Shown in pieces: positions 10,388 through 20,714 of a stretch of 64,000 bases of DNA. Below the pieces are notes generated by a model. It saw only the letters and a list, made by a program, of their open reading frames with translations. It had not been told where the DNA came from and ran no database searches. A program made the position numbers and the translations under genes. The stretch is taken from contig OX463782.1 of assembly GCA_949825025.1 (NCBI GenBank), positions 38,341,951 through 38,405,950 of the forward strand, in the 5' to 3' direction. The DNA is from Siphlonurus alternatus (taxonomy: Eukaryota; Arthropoda; Insecta; Ephemeroptera; Siphlonuridae). Within the stretch, counting starts at the first letter, position 1. Every line of letters begins with the position of its first letter.

Positions 10388-12473
10388 GTGAGGGAAAGAA
10401 ACTCGTACAAAAATCCTATAATATGGGACGATGAAGTAGATAGAGAAAATCGAGACAGTAGAAATATTGAATCAGGGAGGGATAAAAAATTCAGAGTTAG
10501 ATACAAGGACGTTAGGAGAGCTTTACTTAGTCTGGCGAAGGGGAAAGCACCAGGGCCTGATGGAATCACAGCGAGTTTTCTAAAACTAAATTTAAATAAA
10601 CATTGCAAATACCAAACATTACTTTTTAGAAAGATCATAAATAGTGGTAAAATGCCAGATGGTTGGAGAGAAGCATGGGTGGTACCAATATATAAAGGAG
10701 GAGCAAAAAATAATGTTAAAAACTACAGACCAGTAAGTCTTACGTCTGTAGTCTCAAAAGTTATGGAAAAGATGGTTGTAAAATATATTAGGTATAAACT
10801 GGAGAGGAACGGATTTTTTGGATCACGACAACATGGGTTTCGAGAAAAGTATTCATGTGATACACAAATTCTAGGGCTAGCACAGGAACTTGAGGAATGC
10901 CTGGACAGTGGGGGGGAAACACATGCAATCTTTCTGGATTTTGAAAAAGCCTTCGACAAGGTACCGCATGACATACTAATGAGGAAAGTTAGAGCGGCAC
11001 TGCAGGAAGAACAATAGACAATAATGGTTGCATTTTTTTATTTCATAATTAGAAAATATACATAAAATTATGCTTTTCTGAAATTTTTTCAGATTTTTTG
11101 GAGTGCGGGGACTAATTTTTAAAAAATATTTAAAAAATCTGAATTAGGGTGGTACATCTGATGGGACAACCGTGACGTCATCAATAGCCAATCACAGCAA
11201 CCGTGATGTCATCAATAGCCAATCACAGCACAACAAATGACGTCACGGTTGTCCCATCAGGTGTACCACCCTAATTAAGAGATTTTAAATATTTTTTTAA
11301 AATTAGTTCCCGCACTCCAAAAAATGTGAAAATATTCAGAAAAACATAATTTTAGGTATATTTTCTAATTATGAAATAAAAAAAATGCAACCATTATTGT
11401 CTATTAGCTAAATATGTTGAGGATTTTCTGACAGACAGGGTACAGAGGGTAAAGTTAGGAGAAACAATGTCGGGGGAAGAAAAGGTAACGTCAGGAGTTC
11501 CGCAAGGCAGCGTACTGGGGCCTATTTTGTTCATTATTTTTATTGAAGATATTGGAACAGGAATTAAATAAAAAATGAGACTGTTTGCAGATGATAGTGT
11601 TATATATAAAATAATTAAGGACAAAGACGACACGAAAATACTTCAGGAGGATCTGAATATAGTAGGTAAATGGGTAAAGGAAAATAAAATGCATCTTAAT
11701 GTTGATAAATGTAGTACAGTCAAATTTAGTAGGAAAAGAGCAGGAAGCACAGCGATAATATATAAAATGGACGGAGCTGAACTTAAAGAGGAAAAGGAAT
11801 ATAAATATTTAGGGGTGGTAATGCAATGTAAGCTTAACTGGAATGACCAAATTGCATACATCACAAATAAAGGAAGAAGAAATCTGGAGTTTGTAATGAG
11901 AAATTTGAAAGGAACGGGGAGGGAAATCAGGGAAAAAGCGTACAAAACACTTATCCGACCAATAAACAATTATTATTATTACCAATGTTAGAATATGGAT
12001 GCAACGTTTGGGACCCATATAGGACGAAGGGAAAGAAGGAACTGGAAAAGATACAGAGAAGAGCGGCCAGAAGAGTGACTGGCAAAATGGGAAGCTGGAA
12101 ACTGGTGAGTGACGGAAGGGAAATTCGTAAGGAAAGGGAGAGTGTCACACAAATGATTGGAGAACTGGGATGGAGCTCGCTGGAGGAAAGGAGGAGGCAA
12201 ATTAGATTGACAACAATGTACAAAATTACAAGGAATGCCAAGGGTTGGGAGGAGATGAGTGGAAAAGTGGACAGGGGAATATATTTGGGGAGAAGGGACC
12301 ATGAATGGAAGCTCGAGTATCAGGGAAGCAACAATGATGTGGGAAAGTATTCTTTTATCAGGAGGACGGCGAGAGAGTGGAATCTACTGGGGTCTGCGGA
12401 GGTGGGCGTGGACAGGATTGAGAAGTTCAAGGAGCTGGTGACCTCAAGACCTCAAGCAGGACACAAACTGTGA
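10388..12473 (+). mobile_element. Degraded LINE reverse transcriptase, interrupted by a MITE
   Basis: Only the polymerase half of a non-LTR retrotransposon is present; no endonuclease is seen. Landmarks in order: GKAPGPDGI, WVVPIYKGG, NYRPVSL, FLDFEKAFDKVPH (to 11017), then after an insertion SGVPQGSVLGPILF (about 11490), the catalytic FADD box (RLFADDSVIYK, 11575), EYKYLGV and LEYGCNVWDPYR (11985). Stops and frameshifts near 11570 and 11980, plus the MITE at 11017-11401, make it inactive. The motif set fits Jockey/CR1-type elements. Its 3' end lies about 370 bp from the convergent mRpL42 gene. Confidence 0.92.
11017..11401. mobile_element. TA-flanked MITE inserted in the LINE
   Basis: Arms of about 140 bp with tips GACAATAATGGTTGCA, flanked by TA at 11015 and 11402, as in Tc1/mariner-type MITEs. 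The loop has two TGACGTCA sites (11173, 11238) and a short duplicated segment (CATCAATAGCCAATCACAGC). A second copy lies at 58381-58721. Confidence 0.88.
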
Positions 12474-12784
12474 GCCATATAGTGGTGTGACCACAACTGC
12501 CGCAGTATAAACTAAATTTTTATCCTTTATCCTTGTCTATGTTTGATACATACCCTGCAGGTGAACAGTATAACATTTAATGCTGGGCAACTTAATGCAA
12601 AACAATGATCACTAGTAGGACCAGTGTCTTAAATCTAGCAATATTCTGATGCAGAGGCATTGAATTATATCCTATAGTGAGTGTTCTTCAAAAATGAGAT
12701 AATTTGATGTCACATTTCAGTTCTTTTTGAAGGTTTCATGTTGTAACTTTTTGAATAAATAAACTTCAATTAATTTACATGATA
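12474..12784. other. Gap between LINE and mRpL42 3' end
   Basis: Unremarkable AT-rich DNA. Nothing supported. Confidence 0.5.
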
Positions 12785-12790
12785 TTTATT
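12785..12790 (-). promoter_or_regulatory. Poly(A) signal for mRpL42
   Basis: AATAAA on the minus strand, 52 bp beyond the stop codon of mRpL42. Confidence 0.65.
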
Positions 12791-12841
12791 ACAATAAAAA
12801 GGTCAGTCAACTTCAACTAGTATGCATACACAGTATGTTGT

Positions 12842-13183
12842 TCAGAGGAACTCGCGGTCCACGGGTCGTTTGCGGAGTTTCTTGTCCCTGGATCGCGGGA
12901 ACCAGCGGTGCTTGGTGGTGGCGGTGAGGTCCATCAGGTGTTGACGAACCATCTCGTCCGGCTGGGCGCGTCGGAGGCTCGACAAATCAGCCTTCTTCAA
13001 CACCCCGGGGTCCGCGGCAGCCTCGCCGGCAGGCAGGGGTCGCGTGTGCTCGTACAGAATGGGCGTGTCTGGGTGCCAGCAAGCGATCAAATTATCACTG
13101 CTCGCCACACTGCTGTACCTTGCATAGCTACCTCTAACACTAGATATGCAGTTTCGTAACGATAACACAAGCTTCAATGCCAT
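12842..13183 (-). CDS. mRpL42: Mitochondrial large-ribosomal-subunit protein L42
   Basis: Component of the mitochondrial ribosome, imported into the matrix. The 113-residue frame starts at ATG 13183. It has a basic, Ser/Arg-rich N-terminus without acids (MALKLVLSLRNCISSVRGSY), as expected of a mitochondrial targeting peptide. The family core is clear: LIACWHPDTPILYEHTRPLP, then a linker and TTKHRWFPRSRDKKLRKRP at the C-terminus. Human MRPL42 is about 142 aa, and the start chosen gives a compact but complete core. An upstream in-frame ATG at 13321 would replace the presequence with unconvincing residues. No intron interrupts the frame, so a recent retrocopy is possible, but the frame is intact and a poly(A) signal follows at a natural distance. 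Confidence 0.9.
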   Translation of the reverse strand: MALKLVLSLRNCISSVRGSYARYSSVASSDNLIACWHPDTPILYEHTRPLPAGEAAADPGVLKKADLSSLRRAQPDEMVRQHLMDLTATTKHRWFPRSRDKKLRKRPVDREFL

Positions 13184-13507
13184 TATATTGCAGAAATGTG
13201 AGAACTCAGAAATATTTTTTGTTTTGCTGCGCCAGCTGATTGATTTCCGGAGGTACCAACATGATTTTGAGAAAAACGTTGTTTTATATTTTGTCATATT
13301 TATGTGATAATTTCTTAACAATTATTAAAAATATATTAAATTTAAAATAAACAAATTTAATAACAACTTTACAATTAATAACAAATTTTTGTTATGTTGC
13401 CGTTTTTAGTCACCCGCGCCAGAAATTTGAACTGCATTTCCAGAGCAGGGAGGACAAAGGTTGAAGAAAATAGAAAATCCGCATGGTCTCGATCTATAGA
13501 GGTCTTT

Positions 13508-14078
13508 CACCATACGTCACAAAAACATGACGTCACGTGAATGTAGGCAAAAAGCACCTATTTAACATGGTAGTAGCATACCAAAAACTATTTATTTTCT
13601 GCGATATGACAATCGTGGTACTTTTGACAATTATTTTATGTGATAGATTGAAATGTCAAGTAAATCGAAAAAAATACAATATTTGCCAATGATATCTGTG
13701 AAAAATACAATAAATCATTAAATAAAATGTAAATCGACTCCAAATTTCACGTCAATAATGATCATTTTAGGACACTTATGCACTGATATTGACCCTAAGA
13801 TGCTTCAAAAAAATCAGCCAATCACCTACCATTGCTTTCCCCGCGGACTTTTGAATACGAGGGGGAAACGGCACAACAAAAAATAATGATAAAGAAGCTA
13901 GGTAAAATAAAAAAAATGTATATGTTCAAGTTATGTATATTTATTTCTTACGTATATATTATTGTTAAAAAATAATAAAAATATGTTAAATTAGGAGGAA
14001 TAAATCAAGTGATTCCAGTTCCCTCTCAGTATACCTACTGCTGAATGTAAACAACAACAAAGCCAAGCAAACGCTATA
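13508..14078. repeat. Dispersed 0.57-kb repeat, ends GGTCTTTCACCAT
   Basis: Nearly the same sequence, colinear, occurs at 38904-39490, and the terminal part in reverse at about 42640-42706. It carries TGACGTCACGTG at 13528. The reappearance of GGGTCTTTCACCAT as an inverted end suggests a transposon with short terminal repeats. Confidence 0.8.
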
Positions 14079-14747
14079 TATATGTACATAACAGCTCAAG
14101 CAGCGAGCAAGCAAGGAAAATATTCTTGTAAAGCGGTCCTATATAATATCAAATACTTTGACTTGAGGTAGCGAATTTGCTTGTGAAGATTGACAAGCAG
14201 GGCCAGCTGCACTTGCATCGAACTACTGCAATATGGACAACTTTCATGGAATTTTTTTATTGCATTTTTGGATAGAGAATATTTCTGTCATTATTTTTGT
14301 CAGTTTTCTTTTAACCTTATATAACACCCTTAAAAATTGTACTGCGAAACGCTGTGATCGACGTTTATATTGTCATGAATGCAAATTTTTAGCGTACGTG
14401 GACACATAGGGAATGAAGTTGCATGATAATGCTGACGTAACAGAATCGTTGCTTTTGATTTTAAAGTTGTTAAAAAATAAAACAATAAAAATATTGAAAA
14501 ATGTCGAAAAAAATAAAAATACAATTATAACTAAAAGTGCTTTTATATCCAAATATTAATTCACGTCCTCAAGAAATACAAAGTAAATATTCTTAATTGA
14601 CTTCCAATTTATTATGGTCAGTTAGAATCACTATAAAAAAATCGAAACAAAATAAAGGTTTTTAAATGTAATAGTTATAAATTTATTAAATGCAAAGAAC
14701 GATTTGATAATTACTCATAGAGTTATATATGTATCATTAATTATAAT
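14079..14747. other. No gene seen
   Basis: AT-rich. No splice-bounded open frame or repeat end was found. Confidence 0.45.
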
Positions 14748-15291
14748 TAGAGCGCGGAAAAAAGTCTTTTGGACTTTTTGTGTATATGGGGCCTATTTTA
14801 ATGTCATTTAGGATGTCCACCGATCTCCGGAAATGGATTAAAATGAGCCTATAAAAAAAGCGACTTTTTAGACTATTTTGTGATTTTACGACTATTTCGG
14901 CAAAAGGTGACTTTTTGAGACTTTTTGACACATTCTAGTATATTTTTTAGTTATTTTCTTCTCGAAAATATAGTTAAAAAATAGAATAAAATAAAAAGCT
15001 TTTGAACACAGTTATGCGTGTCAAAAATAATTTTTTTAGAGACTTTTTTGCAAAAAAAGTAGACTTTATAGGCGACTATTTGTTAAAAAAAAAGAGACTT
15101 TTTTCCGCGCTCTAGTTATCAGAAATAGCACTATTAAAATGCATTTTTGTTGCTCTTTTTTTTTTAAAAAAAGGGACTTTTTTGGAGACTTTTTTCGAAA
15201 AAAGTGACTTTTTTAGAGACTTTTTTGCAAAAAAAGTAGACTTTATAGGCGACTATTTGTTAAAAAAAAAGAGACTTTTTTCCGCGCTCTA
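14748..15291. mobile_element. Non-autonomous hAT element, ends TAGAGCGCGG
   Basis: Terminal inverted repeat TAGAGCGCGGAAAAAAGTC. The 8-bp duplication ATTATAAT is at 14740-14747 and 15292-15299, which is the hAT signature. The interior is rich in (A)GACTTTTT phrases. The 3' terminus occurs twice (ending at 15114 and 15291). A sibling with its own 8-bp duplication lies at 55974-56441. Confidence 0.9.
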
Positions 15292-15353
15292 ATTATAATA
15301 AATAATAACCGGACCAATATTTTTATATAAATTTAATGACGTTTTTATTTCAG

Positions 15354-15462
15354 AGGTGTCCCACGCCGCGTCAATGTCGAAACGGATTTCCCAGGACACT
15401 ATATAGAGTTTGGACACACAGGACATCAGGACAATTAACCCGCGCGGGAACAACAAGCTCAG
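15354..15462 (+). CDS. Candidate internal exon, coding frame unclear
   Basis: A GC-rich block between a good acceptor (TTTATTTCAG) and a good donor (CTCAG|GTGCGT). One frame is open throughout. A second frame reads VPRRVNVETDFPGHYIEFG, which looks more protein-like but stops at a TAA inside the block. Either a frameshift has occurred or this is a non-coding exon. Family unknown. Confidence 0.3.
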
Positions 15463-16007
15463 GTGCGTGTCGTTCTATTGTTGCAGTTTGTACAATGAAT
15501 AGAATTATAAATTATAAGTTATAGTTTAAATTTAATACACGCGACCATAAAACTTGGCAAATCCTGAATGCTCTAGTTTGTGGAGCGTAGTAATTAAGGT
15601 GACCGCCTTGATTTATAGGCAACTTGTTCATCATCAAAATGCAAATGTTTGGGTATGATAGCCATTGTCACTGCTGTATATATCAGCAGAGAAAAGATTC
15701 CCTGACATCAGTATAATAATCTGCTCTTTTGGTACTGAAAAAAATAACCTATCGTAACTACTGAGAAATAAATATAATTATAAACAAAGTAAAATAAAAA
15801 TATGTACACTACTTATTTTTCTCGGCTTGAGCGTACCTCATAGAACTTCAAATGGAGGCTCTATGGTACACTCTTCATCTGTGAAAATTTCCCTTCTATA
15901 GCCTTGTTAATCATCATGCCTCGGTGACACTTCACGGTGATTAAAATGCAGAGGAGAATTAACTTTTCAGACGAGAGAAGTGTACGATACTACATCATAA
16001 AATTATT

Positions 16008-17460
16008 TACTCAAGTAAAACGAAAACGTATGCAACTGGTATGGAACACGTATAAATCTGGTATGCAAATCCTATGTTAATGCTATGGCAAAAACTGGTA
16101 TGGAAAAAGGTTTGCTCCAAGTATGGAATTGAAACAAATCCATACCAGATGACATCACATTATTTCAGAATAATTGCAGACGAGTTTACATACGTGCATA
16201 CGTGTTCCAACCATTTTTACTACAGGGCCTTGGCCACGTGGTAAACTCGTATGGATTGGTTTGCAATTCAATTGCAACTGGTATGCACAATAGTAGCGTC
16301 CCCTGCTCCCTCCTCCATTTCCGCCCCTCCCGCCTACTTCCTGTTTCCCCTACAATTTATTCTCCACGTGCAACTAAACTTTGCCATAATGGCGGCCGGC
16401 CTTCAGCTTATAGAGTTCTTTCTGCATGGATGGGAATTTGCAGCATCAGGTCATCAGATGATTTTATTTTTTCGAATATGCTAGATGCCGCTGCATTTAT
16501 TCAGCTCCTCCACTAAAAACATATAAGAGAAGATAATTAAAATACATAATATACTTCTTTGATGATAATTATTACATTGTATATTTCATTATTACTATAA
16601 ATATATTAATCATTCAAAGCCAAGTAATTATTCAGAATCAGATCAAATTTAATTTATCCATTCAATTTTACAGAACAATTTTCATTAATAATATTTATTA
16701 TGATCAATTTTAATATTAAAATCGACAAATAGAAAATTAAAGTTTGAATTTAAATGGATTTACAGTTATAAATTGTACTGTAATGCATTAAATTATGTAT
16801 ATACATAAAAGTTAAAATGAGTATATTTATAATATTATATTAATTGAAATGTTTACCTGATTCCTTGCTATAATAATATTATATTATAGCAACAGCATTA
16901 TAATATGTCCGCTCTGCTTGGAGTCCATGGCTGCTCTGCTGCTTGCTTGCTTGCTTGCTGCCTTCGTGTTTGGAATGTTAAAGTTAAAGGATATGCAACA
17001 ACAAATTCTATTGGTTTAAAAAGAACTGAAATTTTTTTAACATTACTTCTAAACCAATGGCAAGCCATCTTTTACGCAGCTAGGAATGAATCTTCAAATT
17101 GTTGCATACCAGTTTCCATACGTTTAACGGTTTTTTGAAGGAAGTTTAAGGTCACGTACACGTTGCATACGAGTTGCAAACTAGAGGGGAGTTGAGAAAA
17201 AATACAAGAGAGTTCCAACCGAGATTTTTATGTGCAAGTGTGTTGCAACCCAGTCGTCCAACCTAGTTGCATACTAAAGAATGTGCAAGTGTGTTGCAAC
17301 CCAGTCGTCCAACCTAGTTGCATACTAGAGAATTTTGCGTTTTTGTTGTGCATACGTGCTGATACGTGTTCCAACCGTATTGCATACATTTTTAGCCCGT
17401 TCCATACCAGATTTATACGTGATGCATACCAGTTGCATACGTTTTCGTTTTACTTGAGTA
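16008..17460. mobile_element. Large element with subterminal GTATGCAAC repeats
   Basis: The ends TACTCAAGTAAAACGAAAAC (16008) and its reverse complement (to 17460) bound 1.45 kb. Both flanks inside the ends are filled with variants of GTATGCAAC/GGTATGGAAC in inverted orientation on the two sides. The middle (16300-16950) is less AT-rich and has a short frame with ATAATGGCGGCCGG around its start. No transposase domain was recognised. Confidence 0.75.
17232..17333 (+). repeat. 51-bp tandem duplication
   Basis: The unit beginning GTGCAAGTGTGTTGCAACCC is present twice in direct succession, within the right arm of the element above. Confidence 0.9.
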
Positions 17461-17582
17461 TATACACATATTGATAATTATATATATATAATTAAAAGTT
17501 GTAAGGAATTCAAATTGATCTTTCATGTAATATAACTAATGTACATAAAAAAATAATATATTCTTGTTTATTTTCATTGCAG

Positions 17583-18077
17583 GAGTCGCATGGTTCGATG
17601 TCACGTGACGAAGTGGTCCCCCAAGACTTCATGTCTCTCTTCAGTGACCGCGACCCTCTCAACCGAGCATGGTGGCGCAGTGGTAGCGCGTCTGACTGGT
17701 AATCAGAAGGTCGTGTGTTCGAATCCTACTGGGAGCTATAGGTGAAAAGATCGAGAGGTCTGAACCTTCGCTGTCTGGTTAGAGACGAGCCACTGCCACA
17801 TGCATTCGGGAGGTGTTTAGAACGTGTTCTGACACCGACCATCCTGACTTGGGGTTTTCCATGGTTCCCCCTCGACTACAATGGCTAATGCCGGGATGGA
17901 TAAAATAAGTCGGCCATGGACGCAGTGAAAACTACAGAACCTGTCGATAAGACTCTGTCTTGACGGGACAAGAATACGGAGATGCACACAAGCAAAAAAA
18001 AAAAAAAATAGTCCCCTCTTGCAGACATTACCTCGGACATTGACCCTCGAGTGTGGGGTGAACTATCAGAACAATAA
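17583..18077 (+). CDS. Candidate terminal exon split by a SINE
   Basis: After the acceptor TTTTCATTGCAG an open frame begins ESHGSMSRDEVVPQDF and runs to DRDPLNR at 17666. There a 345-bp SINE follows. Beyond it, in the same frame, comes SPLADITSDIDPRVWGELSEQ (part of 18012-18074), then TAA at 18075. The two parts read as one natural C-terminus. As it stands the frame runs 11 residues into the SINE and stops. Alternatively the SINE is removed as part of an intron. I do not recognise the family, and the upstream exon at 15354 does not join in phase. Confidence 0.45.
17667..18011 (+). mobile_element. tRNA-Thr-like SINE
   Basis: The head has an A box (TGGCGCAGTGG), an anticodon arm TCTGA-CTGGTAA-TCAGA giving GGT (Thr), and a B box (TTCGAATCC). 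The body has CCATCCTGACTTGGGGTTTT and GCCGGGATGG, and a poly(A) tail ends near 18008. No clear target duplication was found by eye. Confidence 0.85.
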
Positions 18078-18604
18078 GTGTCGGATTTGTGCAGAATAGA
18101 CCAAGTGTGATCTGACAGTGATCATGTGAGTTAAAGATGGAGTGACTGTGAATGATTATAATGACAAAATCACCGTCCAAGAAGATGAAACTGTGGAGAT
18201 TGATGTGGAATTTTGTGTGCCTGTAAAAGAGTCGATGTTATTATAGAATTATCACAATTTGCGACAGTTGAGATAATGGACATTACTCGATCCTGATGAC
18301 GATTAACTTAATTACTATACCATTATCGATCGACACAGTTGAGTTAATATTTTATTACAATTTTGATGTATATAACTATATAATAATAAATATTAAATTT
18401 CCAATTTAAAGAGAAAAATATTATGAATATATCCTTACGCAGCATGCCACGGATAAAAATTTTAACACCAAGTATGTTAAAATCTTACAAACTATAGGCT
18501 TGTTATTCTGTCATTAAATGTGTAAGTATGTAAAAACTTACATATTAGGATTGTAATATACATTTTACCAATCAGTTTGTTAATATTGTTTTCATTTACA
18601 TACC

Positions 18605-18785
18605 GTGTTTGTAACGCGTTTACATACTAAACTTGTTCATTTATATATTATATACTTTTACATACTGCCCTGTAAATATTTATTTTATAGTTTACATACT
18701 AAACTTGTTCATTTATATGTTATATACTTTTACATACTGCCCTGTAAATATTCATTTTATAGTTTACATACTAAACTAGTAAGTT
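18605..18785 (+). repeat. 72-bp tandem repeat, about 2.3 units
   Basis: The unit starting TTTACATACTAAACTTGTTC, with CATACTGCCCTGTAAATAT inside, is repeated head to tail. Confidence 0.9.
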
Positions 18786-18815
18786 TATTCTAGTAGTCTG
18801 CCATGCCTTAAAATT

Positions 18816-18919
18816 ACTTATTATTTTTCATTGAACTTATGATACGATACACAAGCTATATATTATATAATATATAGCTTGTGTATCGTATCATAAGTTC
18901 AATGAAAAAAATAATAAGT
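18816..18919. repeat. Near-perfect 50-bp-arm hairpin
   Basis: The arm reads ACTTATTATTTTTCATTGAA and continues through CTTATGATACGATACACAAG to the AT-rich centre near 18866. The other arm is its exact complement apart from one length change in an A/T run. Confidence 0.95.
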
Positions 18920-20217
18920 ATAGTTTTAGAACATGTATGGTGTATCAAAGCTGCATCTACTTTAAATTCCTTTTAAAGTTTTAAGTAAGAAAAATAGAGA
19001 GGAGGGTGAAAGAATATGCGGCAATGTCTTTTTAACAATTTATTTATAATAATCAATGTTAACAGTAAATAATTCTAATTCTTGTGAATAATGATATATA
19101 ATATTATGTTGCATGCTTACACACGTACGAAACAATTAATTCAAGAGTGATTGCAAAAATTAATGGGCATGGGCAGTAGTTTCACGATCAGTGTACCGTC
19201 AGTGCTTGTTAGTGGGGTGCTTCCGTCGTCGTGAGACCCGCTGACCGGGGACAGAAGTGGTGCATGTGGTGCGTAGAAATACGTGGCCGAATGATGCAAA
19301 ACAAATGGTATGCAGAGCGGTTTGGCGGCAACAATACCTCATTCCTGCAATGCAAATACAACATGAGACATAAGGTTATGAAATGCCCAATGCAGTCGTA
19401 CTATATATATGTAGAGCTAGCAACAAATATATGAAGGTTATTTCAGTTTACTGCTATAATAGGAAGTACAGACTCGAATAAATGCATACGTTAGATTTTA
19501 ATGAAACTTTCAAGAAAGCAATTGATATAAAATATTGATGTCGATGATTACATACAACAGAAGTAAGGATAAATTTTGCGAGGATAAGAGTATAAATCTA
19601 TGTACTAGACTATGTACAAAATAAAACATGGGTAAATTTTGGAGGCAACAGCATATCCAGCATCAGCATAGCCAGCATCAATTGATACCTGCATGTACAA
19701 AATAAAATAACAGTCACTTTGCTTACCGTAAGTTATTATTCCTCACGACGATGGTGAACTTTCAAACGTTGCACATTTCACTTCAAATCACAATTCTTCT
19801 TGATATTGCAGAAGTTAATGTAATCAATCTTTCATAATCAACTTGCACACGCTGCAGCAGGAGACAAACTAAAAGAAATCTCACCAACAGTAAATAACGG
19901 TTTCTTTTTAAAAATAACTATCAAACGTTGTAAAATTTACAAACAACATTGTAAAAACTCTCGATAACAAGTTAGGTATGTCATATTTTTACCAACTTGC
20001 AGTAAAGTTGCGTCTCAATTCGATTACCGATCCAAGTATGTAAAACTACGTCCCCCATGACTCACAAAAATTACATACTAAATGTTAAATTTAACAAAGA
20101 TAATTTTACAATCCCAAGATTGCGATTTTTACAGTAACTTTGTAAGAAATTTTACAAATCTATTGTTAATGTGAATATTACATACTGGTATTTGTGAAAA
20201 TTTTTATCCGTGCCATG

Positions 20218-20640
20218 CAATGGATGCGATCATTATTTTAAATCCTTAAATTAGCTTTGTTTATTTAAATTCAAAATGATATAATAACTTTGTTTCGTAA
20301 TGAATTCATGAGGTGATTGCTGAGTAGCATTAACGACCCTCTTGACTAAGGTTTCCATGTTTCTTTAGTTTAATTTCGCAAATACTGAAGTGGATGGACC
20401 ACTTTGTATTCTTAATGCTACAAATGTGACGTATTTTTTTTTTCCACTTGATGTACACTACAAAGTGTAAATTTGAAATGGCAGAAGATATTTATAAACA
20501 TTTAATTAATAGTTGAATTAATTTCAATTTAATATATTATTTAAATTCATGTTTTATATGTACAATTTGCTGTACCTTTGTTGATTTGTTAATCACCGTT
20601 AAATGTTATTAATACAGTGCATTGGTAAGGCTATATCTTA
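20218..20640. other. No gene; SINE-core fragment
   Basis: 20335-20400 has CTTGACTAAGGTTTCCATG and CAAATACTG, a diverged piece of the SINE core seen elsewhere in the window. The rest is AT-rich. Confidence 0.4.
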
Positions 20641-20714
20641 AAACGAAAATACTGCAAGGCGCGGAGTGTACACTGTTTTTGTGTTCATTAAAATCAAATT
20701 TGTATTTCGATCAT

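Larger units (their letters stand above)
18443..20217. mobile_element. Large element with subterminal TTTACATACT repeats
   Basis: Ends GCATGCCACGGATAAAAATT and a near-perfect reverse complement at 20195-20217. Both flanks are dense in TTACATACT/GTAAAATTTAC variants. The centre (19190-19440) has a non-AT frame of 67 codons that I cannot assign. It resembles the 16008-17460 element in layout but not in sequence. Confidence 0.72.

Noticed and set aside
17230..18790. A CRISPR-like array from the 51-bp and 72-bp repeats
   Set aside because: The repeats are contiguous without spacers, have only two or three units, and the genome is eukaryotic.
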